Notes under the pieces: generated by a model
Told to the model about the DNA's origin: nothing
What the model saw: only the letters and a program-made list of their open reading frames with translations
The model's database searches: none
Program-made: the position numbers and the translations under genes
Assembly: GCF_001654455.1 (NCBI RefSeq)
Contig: NZ_CP015772.1
Span: forward strand, 3,224,001 to 3,288,000
Origin: Niabella ginsenosidivorans
GTDB lineage: Bacteria; Bacteroidota; Bacteroidia; Chitinophagales; Chitinophagaceae
DNA length: 64,000 nucleotides
Direction: 5' to 3'
Shown: piece after piece, positions 1-9,056 of the stretch
Layout of the letters: the number at the start of each line of letters is the position of its first letter
How positions within the stretch are numbered: position 1 is the stretch's first letter

Positions 1-443
1 TTCATTTCGGAGGACAGCTGTTTTAAAGTAACATCAATAATCTTACGATCATCAACAGGCGCTTCCTGTATTTCATACCCCGTAAAACTAAATACCAGGG
101 TATCCCTGTTTGGGGGAACAGTTATCTGATATTCACCTGCAGAATCGGTGTGTGCGCCTACAAATGAACCTTTAACGATAACGTTAACCCCGGGCAACGC
201 CTCGCCTTTTTCATTTATAACTTTTCCGGATACCACCCGGTCCGCCTGAATGGTAGCGGCCGGTACCGCATCTTCTTTTGTTGCTGAATAGGAGGGTTGG
301 GTAAATGACAGATAAATAACAGATAACATGAAAAGCCTCAAACAGTAACGCTTACTGCTTTCAGCATTTTTTTTCATGAACGTTAATTTTCTTTTGACAG
401 CCACACTTTTTTTTGCAGGTGCCGGCGTTAAGAAGATTTTCAT
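1..443 (-). CDS. SusC-type TonB-dependent receptor, N-terminal part (cut by window edge)
   Basis: This is the 5' part of an outer-membrane glycan importer whose plug and barrel lie outside the window. Reading from the ATG at 443, a basic stretch is followed by a hydrophobic signal segment (LRLFMLSVIYLSF) and then a carboxypeptidase-regulatory-like beta-sandwich (SGKVINEKGEALPGVNVIV, ending FSFTGYEIQE), the domain that precedes the plug in SusC/RagA proteins. A second ATG at 377 gives a more compact signal peptide and is an equally possible start. The gene lies downstream of, and in the same direction as, the PUL that ends at 1734, but a gap of over 1 kb separates them, so it probably starts a separate transcription unit. 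Family assignment is firm; the substrate is unknown. Confidence 0.85.
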   Translation of the reverse strand, partial: MKIFLTPAPAKKSVAVKRKLTFMKKNAESSKRYCLRLFMLSVIYLSFTQPSYSATKEDAVPAATIQADRVVSGKVINEKGEALPGVNVIVKGSFVGAHTDSAGEYQITVPPNRDTLVFSFTGYEIQEAPVDDRKIIDVTLKQLSSEM

Positions 444-1311
444 AAAACAATCATTTGATTTTAGATTTGAAAAATCGTTTTTGCAATAATTAAAAAACAA
501 ACCTGTCTTACAACAACCATCCATAATAATTGTGAAGTGGCAGCCTTTTTAAATTCCCATGGTTAGCATAAAATCAACACAAGCATTCCTCAGTTTTTGT
601 TTAGACTTTTGTGCAAGCATCCGTTTATACTTTAATTAATTTGCAGAACAAAAATATTTTCATTGATCCCGAAACCATCCCGTACTGTCATGCTTATATT
701 TTTTATCACCCGTATGCAGCCGATAAGGACCTTACCGGATAGTCATTCATAACCTCATGCACATCAACCGCTTATTAGCTATCTCCTGAAAGAAGATACT
801 GTTCAGAAGTTTCGATTTCCGGTATCAGGATTGGCCGTTTAGAACTATTAAGTGACCCGATACGGATATTTTTTGAGAGACAGATTTTGCAGGCAGGGCG
901 ATAATCAGTTTACGATAATACAACTTCTGTATAACGCCGTACATACACGGCAAAACCCGGATCAGCGTTTTAACCGGTAAAGAGAGTGTGGGAAAACTCT
1001 TGTTTTTTATGTTGAGCGGAGAAAGAACTATAAGTCTTAACGAAGCGCTTTTTTATCTCCTTTATGAAGTCCGATCTGAAATATGAGATCGGCACCAAAG
1101 GTCCCGGAAAAAGGGAATGCCGGAGGCCTGGCTTATTTACTTGAAACCTAAATAGAGAACGGCAGAATAATAGCTCTTCCGTTTAAGCCCGGCAAAACCT
1201 TACCCGCAGCTTTTTTAATTGTAAATTGTATACAGGAGAATCACCGCCAGTTTTATAGTATAAAAAACAGATCCATGAACCGATCAGTCACTAAAAACAG
1301 CGCAATAATTG

Positions 1312-1331
1312 TGTCCCTAAAATTTGGGACA
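1312..1331. repeat. Near-perfect inverted repeat TGTCCC...GGGACA
   Basis: The arms TGTCCC (1312-1317) and GGGACA (1326-1331) flank an eight-base AT spacer that itself nearly continues the symmetry. It could be an operator, a hairpin or the end of a decayed mobile element. The sequence alone does not decide between these. Confidence 0.4.
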
Positions 1332-1391
1332 GCCATTGTTTTTTAATTGTTACATTTTTGTAAAAATTATTCACAACCCTAATTAAACCTT

Positions 1392-1417
1392 AAGCCTCCC
1401 TGACCGGAGGCTTTTTT
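1392..1417 (+). terminator. Rho-independent terminator, plus strand, no obvious cognate gene
   Basis: An 8-bp stem AAGCCTCC / GGAGGCTT (1392-1399 and 1406-1413) encloses a six-base loop and runs into six T residues (1412-1417) on the plus strand. No plus-strand gene was found upstream, so it may end a lost gene or a small RNA. Confidence 0.65.
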
Positions 1418-1579
1418 GCTGATGCATTAAATTAAGACGATGTGCTCTTTTCATTTCAATTTATTATCAGCTACTCTTAAATACCCAATAGAACTGTAAC
1501 GCCCATTACCAGGTTGTTGTTTCTTTTCATTCCTAAGTACTCCTTCTGTTGTATTTGCAGGATCGTCCTATTGCAGCTC

Positions 1580-1729
1580 TTATAAACATGCCTTCCTGAT
1601 CTCCGCGATTATTTCCGGTTGTGCAGAGTCGCTCTCTTTATCAAAATCAGAAACGGAAAATGACAGAACTCCTTTAGTAATCTGACAATCTGCAGGTACG
1701 CTTCCGCCATTTTCTTTCCCGGCGCTCAT
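1580..1729 (-). CDS. Small open frame or gene remnant, 49 aa
   Basis: A 49-codon frame starts 4 bp after the stop of the GH43-like gene and ends with TAA at 1580. The product is hydrophilic, with no signal peptide or membrane segment, and ends PEIIAEIRKACL, which looks like an alpha-helical protein terminus. I do not recognise the family. The placement directly behind a PUL gene fits either a translated small gene or the tail of a larger deleted gene. Confidence 0.3.
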   Translation of the reverse strand: MSAGKENGGSVPADCQITKGVLSFSVSDFDKESDSAQPEIIAEIRKACL

Positions 1730-1733
1730 TACA

Positions 1734-2690
1734 TTATTCAGGAGCCCATTTCAACGGCGCCAGATATAATCCTTTTTTATCCCAGCCGGTATTGGAAATA
1801 AACCAGCCTTCCTTTTTATCGTAAATAATTTCAGCAGCATGTACCGGCAGGCTGCCCACCAGATTCTCAACCGGAAAATTTTCGGGATCGGCAGACCAAT
1901 AAATATCCGTCTGGTTATATGCCGTCATAGCCCGGCAGATAAACAGGTAAAATAATTTACCACGGCGTACAACAAAGGGGCTCTCGGCATCACCACCCCA
2001 ATCTACCTTATAAGGTTGTATGTGCACCACTTTAGGGCCGCTCCAGTGTAATAGATCAGGTCCCATTCTTACAGCTACTACGGAGCGATGATCTATTTCA
2101 TTAAAGGTGCGCGTATAGTAGTAATAATAGCTGCCTTTGTATTGCATTACATAAGAATCCCGTGCATGCCCCGCATCGCTGAAAAAAGGATTCAATGCAT
2201 ACCGCTTCCAATGGTACAGGTCTTTGCTGGTGGCCATACACAGCTGGCCCCAGGATGCATAATCCGGCGCATGCTGCTGCAAATTCCCTATATTATAGAA
2301 CATATGATAAAGACCTTTTTCGTAAAACACATAGGGTGCCCACAATACCCGCTCTGCTCCTTCTTTTGCCGTAAGGGCATAATCATGGTCTTCCCATGTG
2401 GGCTGGGTGAGCGACCGTGCGGTAATATGAAAAAATTTTGTTTCCCCGCCCCAGGGCCGTACCGGGTGATGTCCAATAATGCCATATGCATGCCAGATGC
2501 CCTTACGATCCCTGATAAACGTATGATCATTTGTGTACCAGGTTGTATCTTCTTTTGACCGGGTATCATTGGGATCAAAAATATGGACCCAGGCTCCGGC
2601 AATCAGGGGTTTTTCAGGCCCTTCATTTTGTGCCCCTGCTTTATTCAAGCAAAGCAAAACAAAACCTGCTGCTAAAAATATCTTGCTCAT
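1734..2690 (-). CDS. Secreted GH43-like five-bladed beta-propeller glycoside hydrolase
   Basis: A 318-residue protein with a signal peptide (about residues 1-20, cleaving near KAGA-Q). It shows the layout of clan GH-F/J propeller enzymes: a candidate catalytic base D55 in TNDHTF, a central RD (D178 in HARDSYVMQYKG) and a general-acid candidate E236 in GDAESPFVV, with repeated blade motifs such as WAPYVFYEKGLYHMFY. The frame stays open upstream to about 2927, but ATG 2690 is preferred because only it gives a signal peptide. It is the last clear gene of the PUL. The upstream neighbour shares the same motif spacing, so the two look like divergent paralogues, probably exo-acting furanosidases. 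Exact family and substrate cannot be fixed by eye. Confidence 0.75.
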   Translation of the reverse strand: MSKIFLAAGFVLLCLNKAGAQNEGPEKPLIAGAWVHIFDPNDTRSKEDTTWYTNDHTFIRDRKGIWHAYGIIGHHPVRPWGGETKFFHITARSLTQPTWEDHDYALTAKEGAERVLWAPYVFYEKGLYHMFYNIGNLQQHAPDYASWGQLCMATSKDLYHWKRYALNPFFSDAGHARDSYVMQYKGSYYYYYTRTFNEIDHRSVVAVRMGPDLLHWSGPKVVHIQPYKVDWGGDAESPFVVRRGKLFYLFICRAMTAYNQTDIYWSADPENFPVENLVGSLPVHAAEIIYDKKEGWFISNTGWDKKGLYLAPLKWAPE

Positions 2691-2967
2691 ATTATTAATT
2701 AACTCAGTTGTGCAGCTGTTCCTGTAATGAGGATCCGGTTTACCGGAATCAACTCCGTGCACTACTTCCGGGTACGGTTTACTGCTTTCAGTTTCACATT
2801 TACCAAATCCGTGGCTGTTGACAAGTGGCCAATAAATAGCATAGCGCACACCGGCCAGGCTTTTACTCATGCCGCTGCCCATTGGGCATTGGGTGATGAA
2901 ATAGTGCGCACCTGTGCTGCCGGCCAAAAAAAGCGCTGCATAAAAAATATAATGATCGCTGTTGTTT

Positions 2968-3972
2968 TCATTTTGCCGCTTCTTTTACAAATCGTAATTT
3001 GGCTGCCTGCATGCCGTTCAAATCCGGTTTAAGTGCAATGATATAATATTGATTATTTACTTTAATGATCTCGGGAGCTGCTACCGCTAACTGCCCCACC
3101 TGATACCGGTCATTATCAATACCAAAATCCAGCGGGTTGGGCGATGAATATTGTGTATTTAAAGCATTTTTGCCATAATTCTGATTACGGAAAAGCACGT
3201 ATTGATGATCTATTTTAACTACAAAAGGGCACTCAGATGCACCACCGTACCAGCTGGTTTGTTTGGCCGGTGAACCACCGTCTGAAACAATTACAGGTTC
3301 ACTCCAGGTTTGCATATCCGCCGACTGCCGGCAATATACCGCCGACTTTATAGCAATAGCCGGATCGTCTTTTAATAAATGTGCACTATAATAACAATAA
3401 TAGGTATGATCAATTTTTATCACCATTGGATCGCGGGTATTTGCCATGTTGCCGGAAAACAGCGCAGGGGTACCTTTTGTATTCAAAGCACGCTTAAAAT
3501 TTTTTCCATCAGTGCTTGTGGCCAGACAGATATGATTCCAGTCGCCATAAAACATATAATATCTATTTCGCTCACTAAATACATAGGGAGCCTGCAGGCC
3601 GCCCTTAGTTTCACCCACGGTCGTATCCGCCATCATAGTTATTCCTTTGGGTGACCAATTGGTATCGGTGATATTTTTCCCTTCCCAGCCAAAAAATAAA
3701 CGTGTATTTCCTCCCACTCTGGTACCGCGTATGCACGACCATAATTGCCAGGTACCATCTGCTGCCTGCCAAACTCCAAAATCTACAGGTTCCTGTTTGG
3801 GAGAGGTGTATTTACCAAGATCGGGATTAGTGGTAATTGTCCACCAATTGCCATCGATTACCGGAACATAGCGGTAAGTTGTCTTTTGCCCAACAGTGGT
3901 TAAACTTACCATATTTATTGCCATGATGATTGCCCATGTTCGAAAGTATCTGTTTTTTATATCGGTCATCAT
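2968..3972 (-). CDS. Secreted GH43-like beta-propeller glycoside hydrolase
   Basis: A 334-residue protein with an N-terminal hydrophobic segment (WAIIMAINMVSLTTVG) acting as signal peptide. Propeller signatures are present: D64 in VDFGVW, D181 in TRDPMVIKIDHTYY and E247 in GASECPFVVKIDHQY. These match the base, transition-state and acid positions of GH43-type enzymes and the spacing of the downstream neighbour. Two adjacent ATG codons begin the frame and either may be used. The gene follows the DUF4091 gene by 178 bp in the same direction and probably belongs to the same transcript. It is likely a periplasmic or surface exo-enzyme acting on furanosides; the sugar is unknown. Confidence 0.72.
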   Translation of the reverse strand: MMTDIKNRYFRTWAIIMAINMVSLTTVGQKTTYRYVPVIDGNWWTITTNPDLGKYTSPKQEPVDFGVWQAADGTWQLWSCIRGTRVGGNTRLFFGWEGKNITDTNWSPKGITMMADTTVGETKGGLQAPYVFSERNRYYMFYGDWNHICLATSTDGKNFKRALNTKGTPALFSGNMANTRDPMVIKIDHTYYCYYSAHLLKDDPAIAIKSAVYCRQSADMQTWSEPVIVSDGGSPAKQTSWYGGASECPFVVKIDHQYVLFRNQNYGKNALNTQYSSPNPLDFGIDNDRYQVGQLAVAAPEIIKVNNQYYIIALKPDLNGMQAAKLRFVKEAAK

Positions 3973-4150
3973 TCTTTCTTAATTGAATTTTTATATCTTT
4001 TATGCGGAAGGTTACATGACTGAGATATATGTATGTTTTCAGTATTTCCCAAAAACACGTGGGGTGAATGAGCTGTTAACGATGATTTTACAAAACGGAA
4101 ATAGATACCCTTAACATTGCTTAAGATAAAAGCCGGTATTGGGAAACGGG

Positions 4151-5845
4151 CTATTGATCCTTATTGAACACTTTTTTTAACGCTTCATTGATCCATTGCT
4201 CGCTTTTTGGAAAATCTTCATAAGAATGAAGGGCGGAAAGCAATACATCATCCGGTTGAACGCCTGCTGTTTGCAGGATCGCATAGTCCTGTAAGGATTC
4301 TGAAAATACTTCCCATCGTATGGAATCATAAGGTCCGTCAGGACCGGGATAAACGGCAAAGGGATCACCGGCTGCAATGCCGGGATAGGCATAGGCGGCT
4401 CCTTCTGTAAAAGGATCGCCGGCTTCTTCGCGATCCAGCTTATACCAGAAATTATATCCCCAGTGTAAAAATCCCTGCGCCTTTAAACGATAAAACAGCC
4501 AGCCGCTCATGCGTATTTTAGCCAGAGGTGTATCATATAACCGGTTCAGCCACTTATTGCGGGGGCCGGTACAGAAATAGACCCAATGCGGAATATTTTC
4601 TTTCCGGTAAGCTTCATCGGAACTGATGATCGGCACAGGGATGTCGGTCAGGTGCTCCCTTCCATAACGTACGTCGCTTAAAGCATCCATCACCTTCATC
4701 CAGGGTGCCAGCCGGCGCAGGATATCCCTTGCTTTTTTATAATTATCTATGTGTTCCGACCAGGGCTCATCTGATAGGTGGAAATACGAATCATTCAACA
4801 TATTTTCCTTTAGCAAAAAATCATGCAGGCTGGGCAGGTACTGCTTTAAAAAATTAATATAAATGCCGGATGTTGCCGGAAGGTTTTCATCCCACAAAAG
4901 GCGATATGCATCCCCTTCTTTTTTGTAAATATGCATGGCGTTCTGTACCCCCCAGTATAACCAGAGATGCGCCCACTCAAACTTTTTATATCCCAGTTCC
5001 CTGCACATGGCTACAAACCGTTTTACCAGGGACCAGTCAAATTCATACCTGCCGGGGCTGGGTTCCTTTACGATCAGCATCTGGCAGGGCTGTTGAAAGA
5101 CGGCCCTTAATTCAAAAAAATTCTGGATAAACGCCACATCGTTACCATGTTCAATCAGGTTTTTCATGCAGGCACGCGTTAATTGCCACCACTTTTCGTC
5201 AAATAGCTTTGTCTTATATTGTAAGGAGATCGCTTCCCCGCGCCACCAGTGCGTTACATGAAAGTCCTTCCTCGGCTGAATGACTAAAGAGCCCACTCTT
5301 ACATTTACATACAATGTGCTGCTCTTTTCTTCCCTGCCTTCCTGCCAGGTCAGCCGTACCGGGTAGCGGTGTATGCCCGGGGCCAGCGTTGCAGGAATAT
5401 GAAGGGTAATCCAGAACGAGCGGCTTTCAAATGGATTGGCTTCTGTTTTGTTTACAGGGTACAGAGGATCGGGCAGCCAGCCTGGTAAATAACCTGTTCC
5501 ATCCAGTTCTTCTTTGCTAACATCTGTGTTAAAATGCGGCATGGGAACCAGCCCTACCAATCGCACCTGCGGATTCACTTCTGCGGCATTTTCTACATTA
5601 CAGGAAATGTGAGTCTGATCTTTCATATTACTATGAAAAGCGACCTGGAAAGAAACGCGTCCGCTCCGCGCTGCCAGGATCTCCAGCTCCGGAGTTGTTT
5701 TTACAGGAGATTGAGGGAATACACGTTGCAGGGAGCTGACCAGCCATGTATCCATATTGCGTTGAATAGTATCCGAATTTGCATTTGCAAAAAACAGGCA
5801 ATGTACATTCAGAAAAACAAGTAAGGGCTTTATTAAAAATTTCAT
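4151..5845 (-). CDS. DUF4091 / GH123-like secreted glycoside hydrolase
   Basis: A 564-residue protein with a short signal peptide (MKFLIKPLLVFLNVHCLFF). The N-terminal third is a beta-sandwich (about 30-190). A TIM-barrel-like part follows, with the HLSDEPW motif near residue 357; the adjacent Asp-Glu pair matches the catalytic pair of GH123 N-acetylgalactosaminidases and of DUF4091 proteins. A C-terminal WGYNFWY segment is also typical of DUF4091. It sits between the DUF1735 lipoprotein and the GH43-like genes with minus-strand continuity, so it is a PUL enzyme. Family membership is well supported, but hexosaminidase activity should not be assumed because many DUF4091 members are uncharacterised. 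Confidence 0.78.
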   Translation of the reverse strand: MKFLIKPLLVFLNVHCLFFANANSDTIQRNMDTWLVSSLQRVFPQSPVKTTPELEILAARSGRVSFQVAFHSNMKDQTHISCNVENAAEVNPQVRLVGLVPMPHFNTDVSKEELDGTGYLPGWLPDPLYPVNKTEANPFESRSFWITLHIPATLAPGIHRYPVRLTWQEGREEKSSTLYVNVRVGSLVIQPRKDFHVTHWWRGEAISLQYKTKLFDEKWWQLTRACMKNLIEHGNDVAFIQNFFELRAVFQQPCQMLIVKEPSPGRYEFDWSLVKRFVAMCRELGYKKFEWAHLWLYWGVQNAMHIYKKEGDAYRLLWDENLPATSGIYINFLKQYLPSLHDFLLKENMLNDSYFHLSDEPWSEHIDNYKKARDILRRLAPWMKVMDALSDVRYGREHLTDIPVPIISSDEAYRKENIPHWVYFCTGPRNKWLNRLYDTPLAKIRMSGWLFYRLKAQGFLHWGYNFWYKLDREEAGDPFTEGAAYAYPGIAAGDPFAVYPGPDGPYDSIRWEVFSESLQDYAILQTAGVQPDDVLLSALHSYEDFPKSEQWINEALKKVFNKDQ

Positions 5846-5968
5846 AACGATAGGTTCTTGTTTTTATTCAGTTAATTATTTTTTTATTTATCGTATAAGA
5901 AATACTTTTTCATAATATCCGGCTGCTTTATATTTTATAAACCGCGTTTGGCAAATATCATTGTATCA

Positions 5969-7201
5969 TTAATGGAGATACGGCGTTGGGTCAAATTTAT
6001 AACGATATACATCTCCTTGTGTATCCAGCGCCAATATATCCTTGCCTATCACTGCTATTTTTTCATACTGGTTCCAGCCGGTACCAACCAGTATTTTATC
6101 TCCCGGAACTGCATCGGCGGCCATTTTGTATAACCATAAATTTCCTTCCTGTTCCAGTGCCAGTAAATAATCACCCCATGCCAGCACCTGCCTGTAATTA
6201 GCAAACCCCGTTCCCACGGTGGTTTTGGCTGCTTCAACTCTTGAAAGCAGTGGTTGCCGTAATAAATCACCAGTACTCTTGTCTACCAGTAAGAAATAGT
6301 TTTTAAACGGTATAATCGTTGTATACTTATCCCAGAAATCGCCCAGCCACCACTGAGTCCATTCCGGACTGGCATTTTGCATAGTAAGGTCGGGCTTCCA
6401 TTGCATATAAAACAGTCCGGCCCAATAGGGCGTATTCCGGATTACCGCATCGGTTTCATTTATATAATACAGGTTTTCCGCATCAGGCCATTTTATTTGA
6501 GGCCAGGTTTCAGTAAGCAATCTGGATTCAGGGGCAAAAGTGCCATCTGCATTGGGTGTGTATACATGAACCGTGTTGTCTTTATAGCGCACCACCAGGG
6601 TGTTCTGCGTACCACGTGCCATTATGATCCTGTTTTTATCATTCCAGTCCAAAGCATCACCCAGAGACAGTGCTTGTTGGCGCTCTTCAATAGCTGCCAT
6701 ATAAGAACGGGTAAAAATATAGTAAGTAGTGCCATTGGTTTTGTTGATTTTTTGTCCATCTGCATCTGTAACACCAAGGGGCAGCATATACGCCTGAAAG
6801 GGGTTGACATCCCCTGTTTTAATATGCAGGGTAAGCGCAGGAGTTGATCGCTGACCGGAAGAGATGACTGCGGTTTTCTCAAACTGGTAGCTTCCGGCCG
6901 GCAACAGTTCATACGTGGTATTGTGCCGGAGATTAAAACTATCCACCAGCGCTTTGTTAACATCAAAGCGGATTGTTAAATCCTTGCCTTCCGTTAGTGG
7001 CCCACCCAGATATGCGCTATAAGGAAACGTGTATGTAGTATCTGCCAGCGGAAGCCCCGTTATATAAGGATTATTCACCACGGCCCGCGGCATGTATACA
7101 TTACTATAAGCAGCAGGATCACTGATACCACTATGATATTTATCACAGGATGCAAGCAATGCGGCTATACACATAATGACAAAACCTGTTTTATTTTTCA
7201 T
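5969..7201 (-). CDS. DUF1735-type surface lipoprotein with C-terminal propeller-like domain
   Basis: A 410-residue lipoprotein with lipobox LLASC (Cys19). The first part (to about residue 150) resembles the DUF1735 beta-sandwich common in proteins encoded after SusD. The remainder contains repeated blade-like units (NYRQVLAWGDYLLAL, KIAVIGKDILAL) resembling a tachylectin-type propeller. No catalytic motif is evident, so a surface glycan-binding role is the best inference. The gene starts 52 bp after the SusD stop and precedes the DUF4091 gene, a typical position for an SGBP. Confidence 0.72.
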   Translation of the reverse strand: MKNKTGFVIMCIAALLASCDKYHSGISDPAAYSNVYMPRAVVNNPYITGLPLADTTYTFPYSAYLGGPLTEGKDLTIRFDVNKALVDSFNLRHNTTYELLPAGSYQFEKTAVISSGQRSTPALTLHIKTGDVNPFQAYMLPLGVTDADGQKINKTNGTTYYIFTRSYMAAIEERQQALSLGDALDWNDKNRIIMARGTQNTLVVRYKDNTVHVYTPNADGTFAPESRLLTETWPQIKWPDAENLYYINETDAVIRNTPYWAGLFYMQWKPDLTMQNASPEWTQWWLGDFWDKYTTIIPFKNYFLLVDKSTGDLLRQPLLSRVEAAKTTVGTGFANYRQVLAWGDYLLALEQEGNLWLYKMAADAVPGDKILVGTGWNQYEKIAVIGKDILALDTQGDVYRYKFDPTPYLH

Positions 7202-7253
7202 TTTATAATCATTTATTTTATCATCCAGATAATTGACGAACTATGTTTAGCTG

Positions 7254-9038
7254 TTACCAATACATGCTTTGTAAAAGGTTGGGGTCTTTATCCAGTTCTG
7301 ATTGCGGCACGGGCCAGAAGTAATCTCTGGGTGCAACAAAAATCCGTTTGTCTGCAACAGCGCGTTTGTAAAAAGAAGGGTCCTGTTGCGAGGTACCGTT
7401 GTTAATGCTCAGCCCATACAGGTTGCCATTGTTGGTTTTGGCTGCAATCTTCCATCGCCGGCAATCGAAATACCGGTGCCCCTCGAACGCCAGTTCTATT
7501 CTGCGTTCCAGCCATATTTGCTCACGCATCTGATCTTTAGTAAGGCCGGTTGAAAGGTTCGGCAGCCCGGAACGGTTTCTTATGGCATTTACATATTTGT
7601 AAACGTCTGTAACTGGTCCCTGACTTTCATTCAGTGCCTCCGCATAATTTAAATATTGTTCTCCTAAACGGAAGATTATAAAAGTTTTCAGATCCCATCC
7701 CGTGTTGGTTTGAATATTGATCAGTGGGTTGGCAAATTTTCTCAGTACATACCCGGTTTTGGAGAAATCCGTAGTATTTTTAGAAGCCCCATCTTTACCT
7801 GAAAAATACATTTGTATGGCCGACCCTTTCCATTTAGCGCCGGAATAATGAATGCTGGCATAAAAACGGGGTTCCCTGTTTATATACATATTACTTACAC
7901 CTGCTTCCCAGTATTTACCAGCTCCGGCAGCAAAACCATTCTCTGTATAACCTGTGGCCGTATTAATGACAGGAGAACCATCCGCATTGTACCCTGTAAT
8001 CATGCTGCGGCCCAGTGTGTCCCGGTAAGCATCTATTAATTGCTGTGATACCGATAAAATGGAATAGCCTCCATAACTTATAGGACTGGAACAACGCTCC
8101 AGGTGCTGAAAGGCCTGGAAATTCATTGCCCAAAGCACTTCTTTATTATTATTTTGCAAAAACAGGTTGGTGTAGTTTTCCACAGGATCATTACCTGGTG
8201 CCGTGTACAAACCATATCCTGCGCTTTCACAGGCATCAATACAGGCTTTGGCAGCATCTGCTGCCAGTTTCCATTTACCGGCATCAAAGGCCTGCGGGAA
8301 AAGTGCTCTTCCATCAGGGCTTTTAAAGTCTTTAAAATCTGCATTCCCGTTAAATAACGGGCTTGCAGCATATAATAATACCCTGGCCTTTAGTGCCAGT
8401 GCAGCCGCCCTGGTGGCTCTGCCTAATTTATCGCTGGTTACCGTAATTGGCAATAATCCTGCAGCCACATCACAATCTTTTACAATATAGTCTACACAGG
8501 AATCAATGGTGGAGCGGCCGATATTCTTGAAATCATCGTTGGGGTTCATTGCCATATCCATTATCGGCATCGGGCCATACAGCCGGAACACACAAAAATT
8601 ATCATACGCTCTTAAAAATCGGGCTTCTCCGATCCAGTGATCTTTGTCTTCCTGTGTATATCCTTCCTGCAGGGGTAGTTGATCAATATTTTCCAGGAAC
8701 AGATCCGCTTTCCGTATTGTTTGGTAGGCAAACTGCCAGCAATCCAAAATATTCTGCGCGTTCCAGCCGCCTCTGTTCATGTAATGCACATAACTACCGG
8801 GATATGTGATCTCCATCTCATCAGAAGATCCCGTCCAGGGTGCATGGTTGGGTGGATCAACGGGGTTGATATCCCAGGGTTGCCCTGCATACATGGAAGT
8901 AAGAAAGGCCTGTGTATAAAGACGATTGGTAAACACATCTTTTAATGTAAGATCTTCATCAGGGGTTTTGTCCAGATACCGCTTGCAGGAAACCAGCATG
9001 CATGCAGTAATGATGATGAGTAAGCATTTTTTTCTCAT
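7254..9038 (-). CDS. SusD/RagB-family outer-membrane lipoprotein
   Basis: A 594-residue lipoprotein (lipobox MLVSC, Cys18; then YLDKTPDEDLTLKDVF). SusD family hallmarks are the N-terminal DKTP, the central FLRAYDNFCVFRLYGPMPI helix and the C-terminal RRIELAFEGHRYFDCRRW segment. SusD proteins cap the SusC barrel and bind the glycan. The gene begins 18 bp after the SusC stop, so the two form a pair. It resembles the SusD at 35670-37535 throughout (DKTPDGDLSLKDVF and RRIELAFETHRYFD), suggesting duplication of the SusCD unit. Confidence 0.96.
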   Translation of the reverse strand: MRKKCLLIIITACMLVSCKRYLDKTPDEDLTLKDVFTNRLYTQAFLTSMYAGQPWDINPVDPPNHAPWTGSSDEMEITYPGSYVHYMNRGGWNAQNILDCWQFAYQTIRKADLFLENIDQLPLQEGYTQEDKDHWIGEARFLRAYDNFCVFRLYGPMPIMDMAMNPNDDFKNIGRSTIDSCVDYIVKDCDVAAGLLPITVTSDKLGRATRAAALALKARVLLYAASPLFNGNADFKDFKSPDGRALFPQAFDAGKWKLAADAAKACIDACESAGYGLYTAPGNDPVENYTNLFLQNNNKEVLWAMNFQAFQHLERCSSPISYGGYSILSVSQQLIDAYRDTLGRSMITGYNADGSPVINTATGYTENGFAAGAGKYWEAGVSNMYINREPRFYASIHYSGAKWKGSAIQMYFSGKDGASKNTTDFSKTGYVLRKFANPLINIQTNTGWDLKTFIIFRLGEQYLNYAEALNESQGPVTDVYKYVNAIRNRSGLPNLSTGLTKDQMREQIWLERRIELAFEGHRYFDCRRWKIAAKTNNGNLYGLSINNGTSQQDPSFYKRAVADKRIFVAPRDYFWPVPQSELDKDPNLLQSMYW

Positions 9039-9056
9039 TCTTATATTTTTAATGCA

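Larger units (their letters stand above)
444..1579. other. Long intergenic region without a recognisable gene
   Basis: No convincing open frame was found on either strand. The stretch is AT-rich near the SusC start and contains a TAnnTTTG-like sequence on the minus strand (649-656) with no clear -33 box. It holds a near-palindrome (TGTCCC...GGGACA, 1312-1331) and a strong plus-strand hairpin with a T-run (1392-1417), both listed separately. Short codon-like stretches around 1000-1300 suggest decayed coding DNA, but no family could be recognised. Confidence 0.5.

Noticed and set aside
2691-2927. Upstream extension of the GH43-like gene (1734-2690)
   Set aside because: It has no signal peptide or family similarity, and the start at 2690 gives a normal secreted protein.
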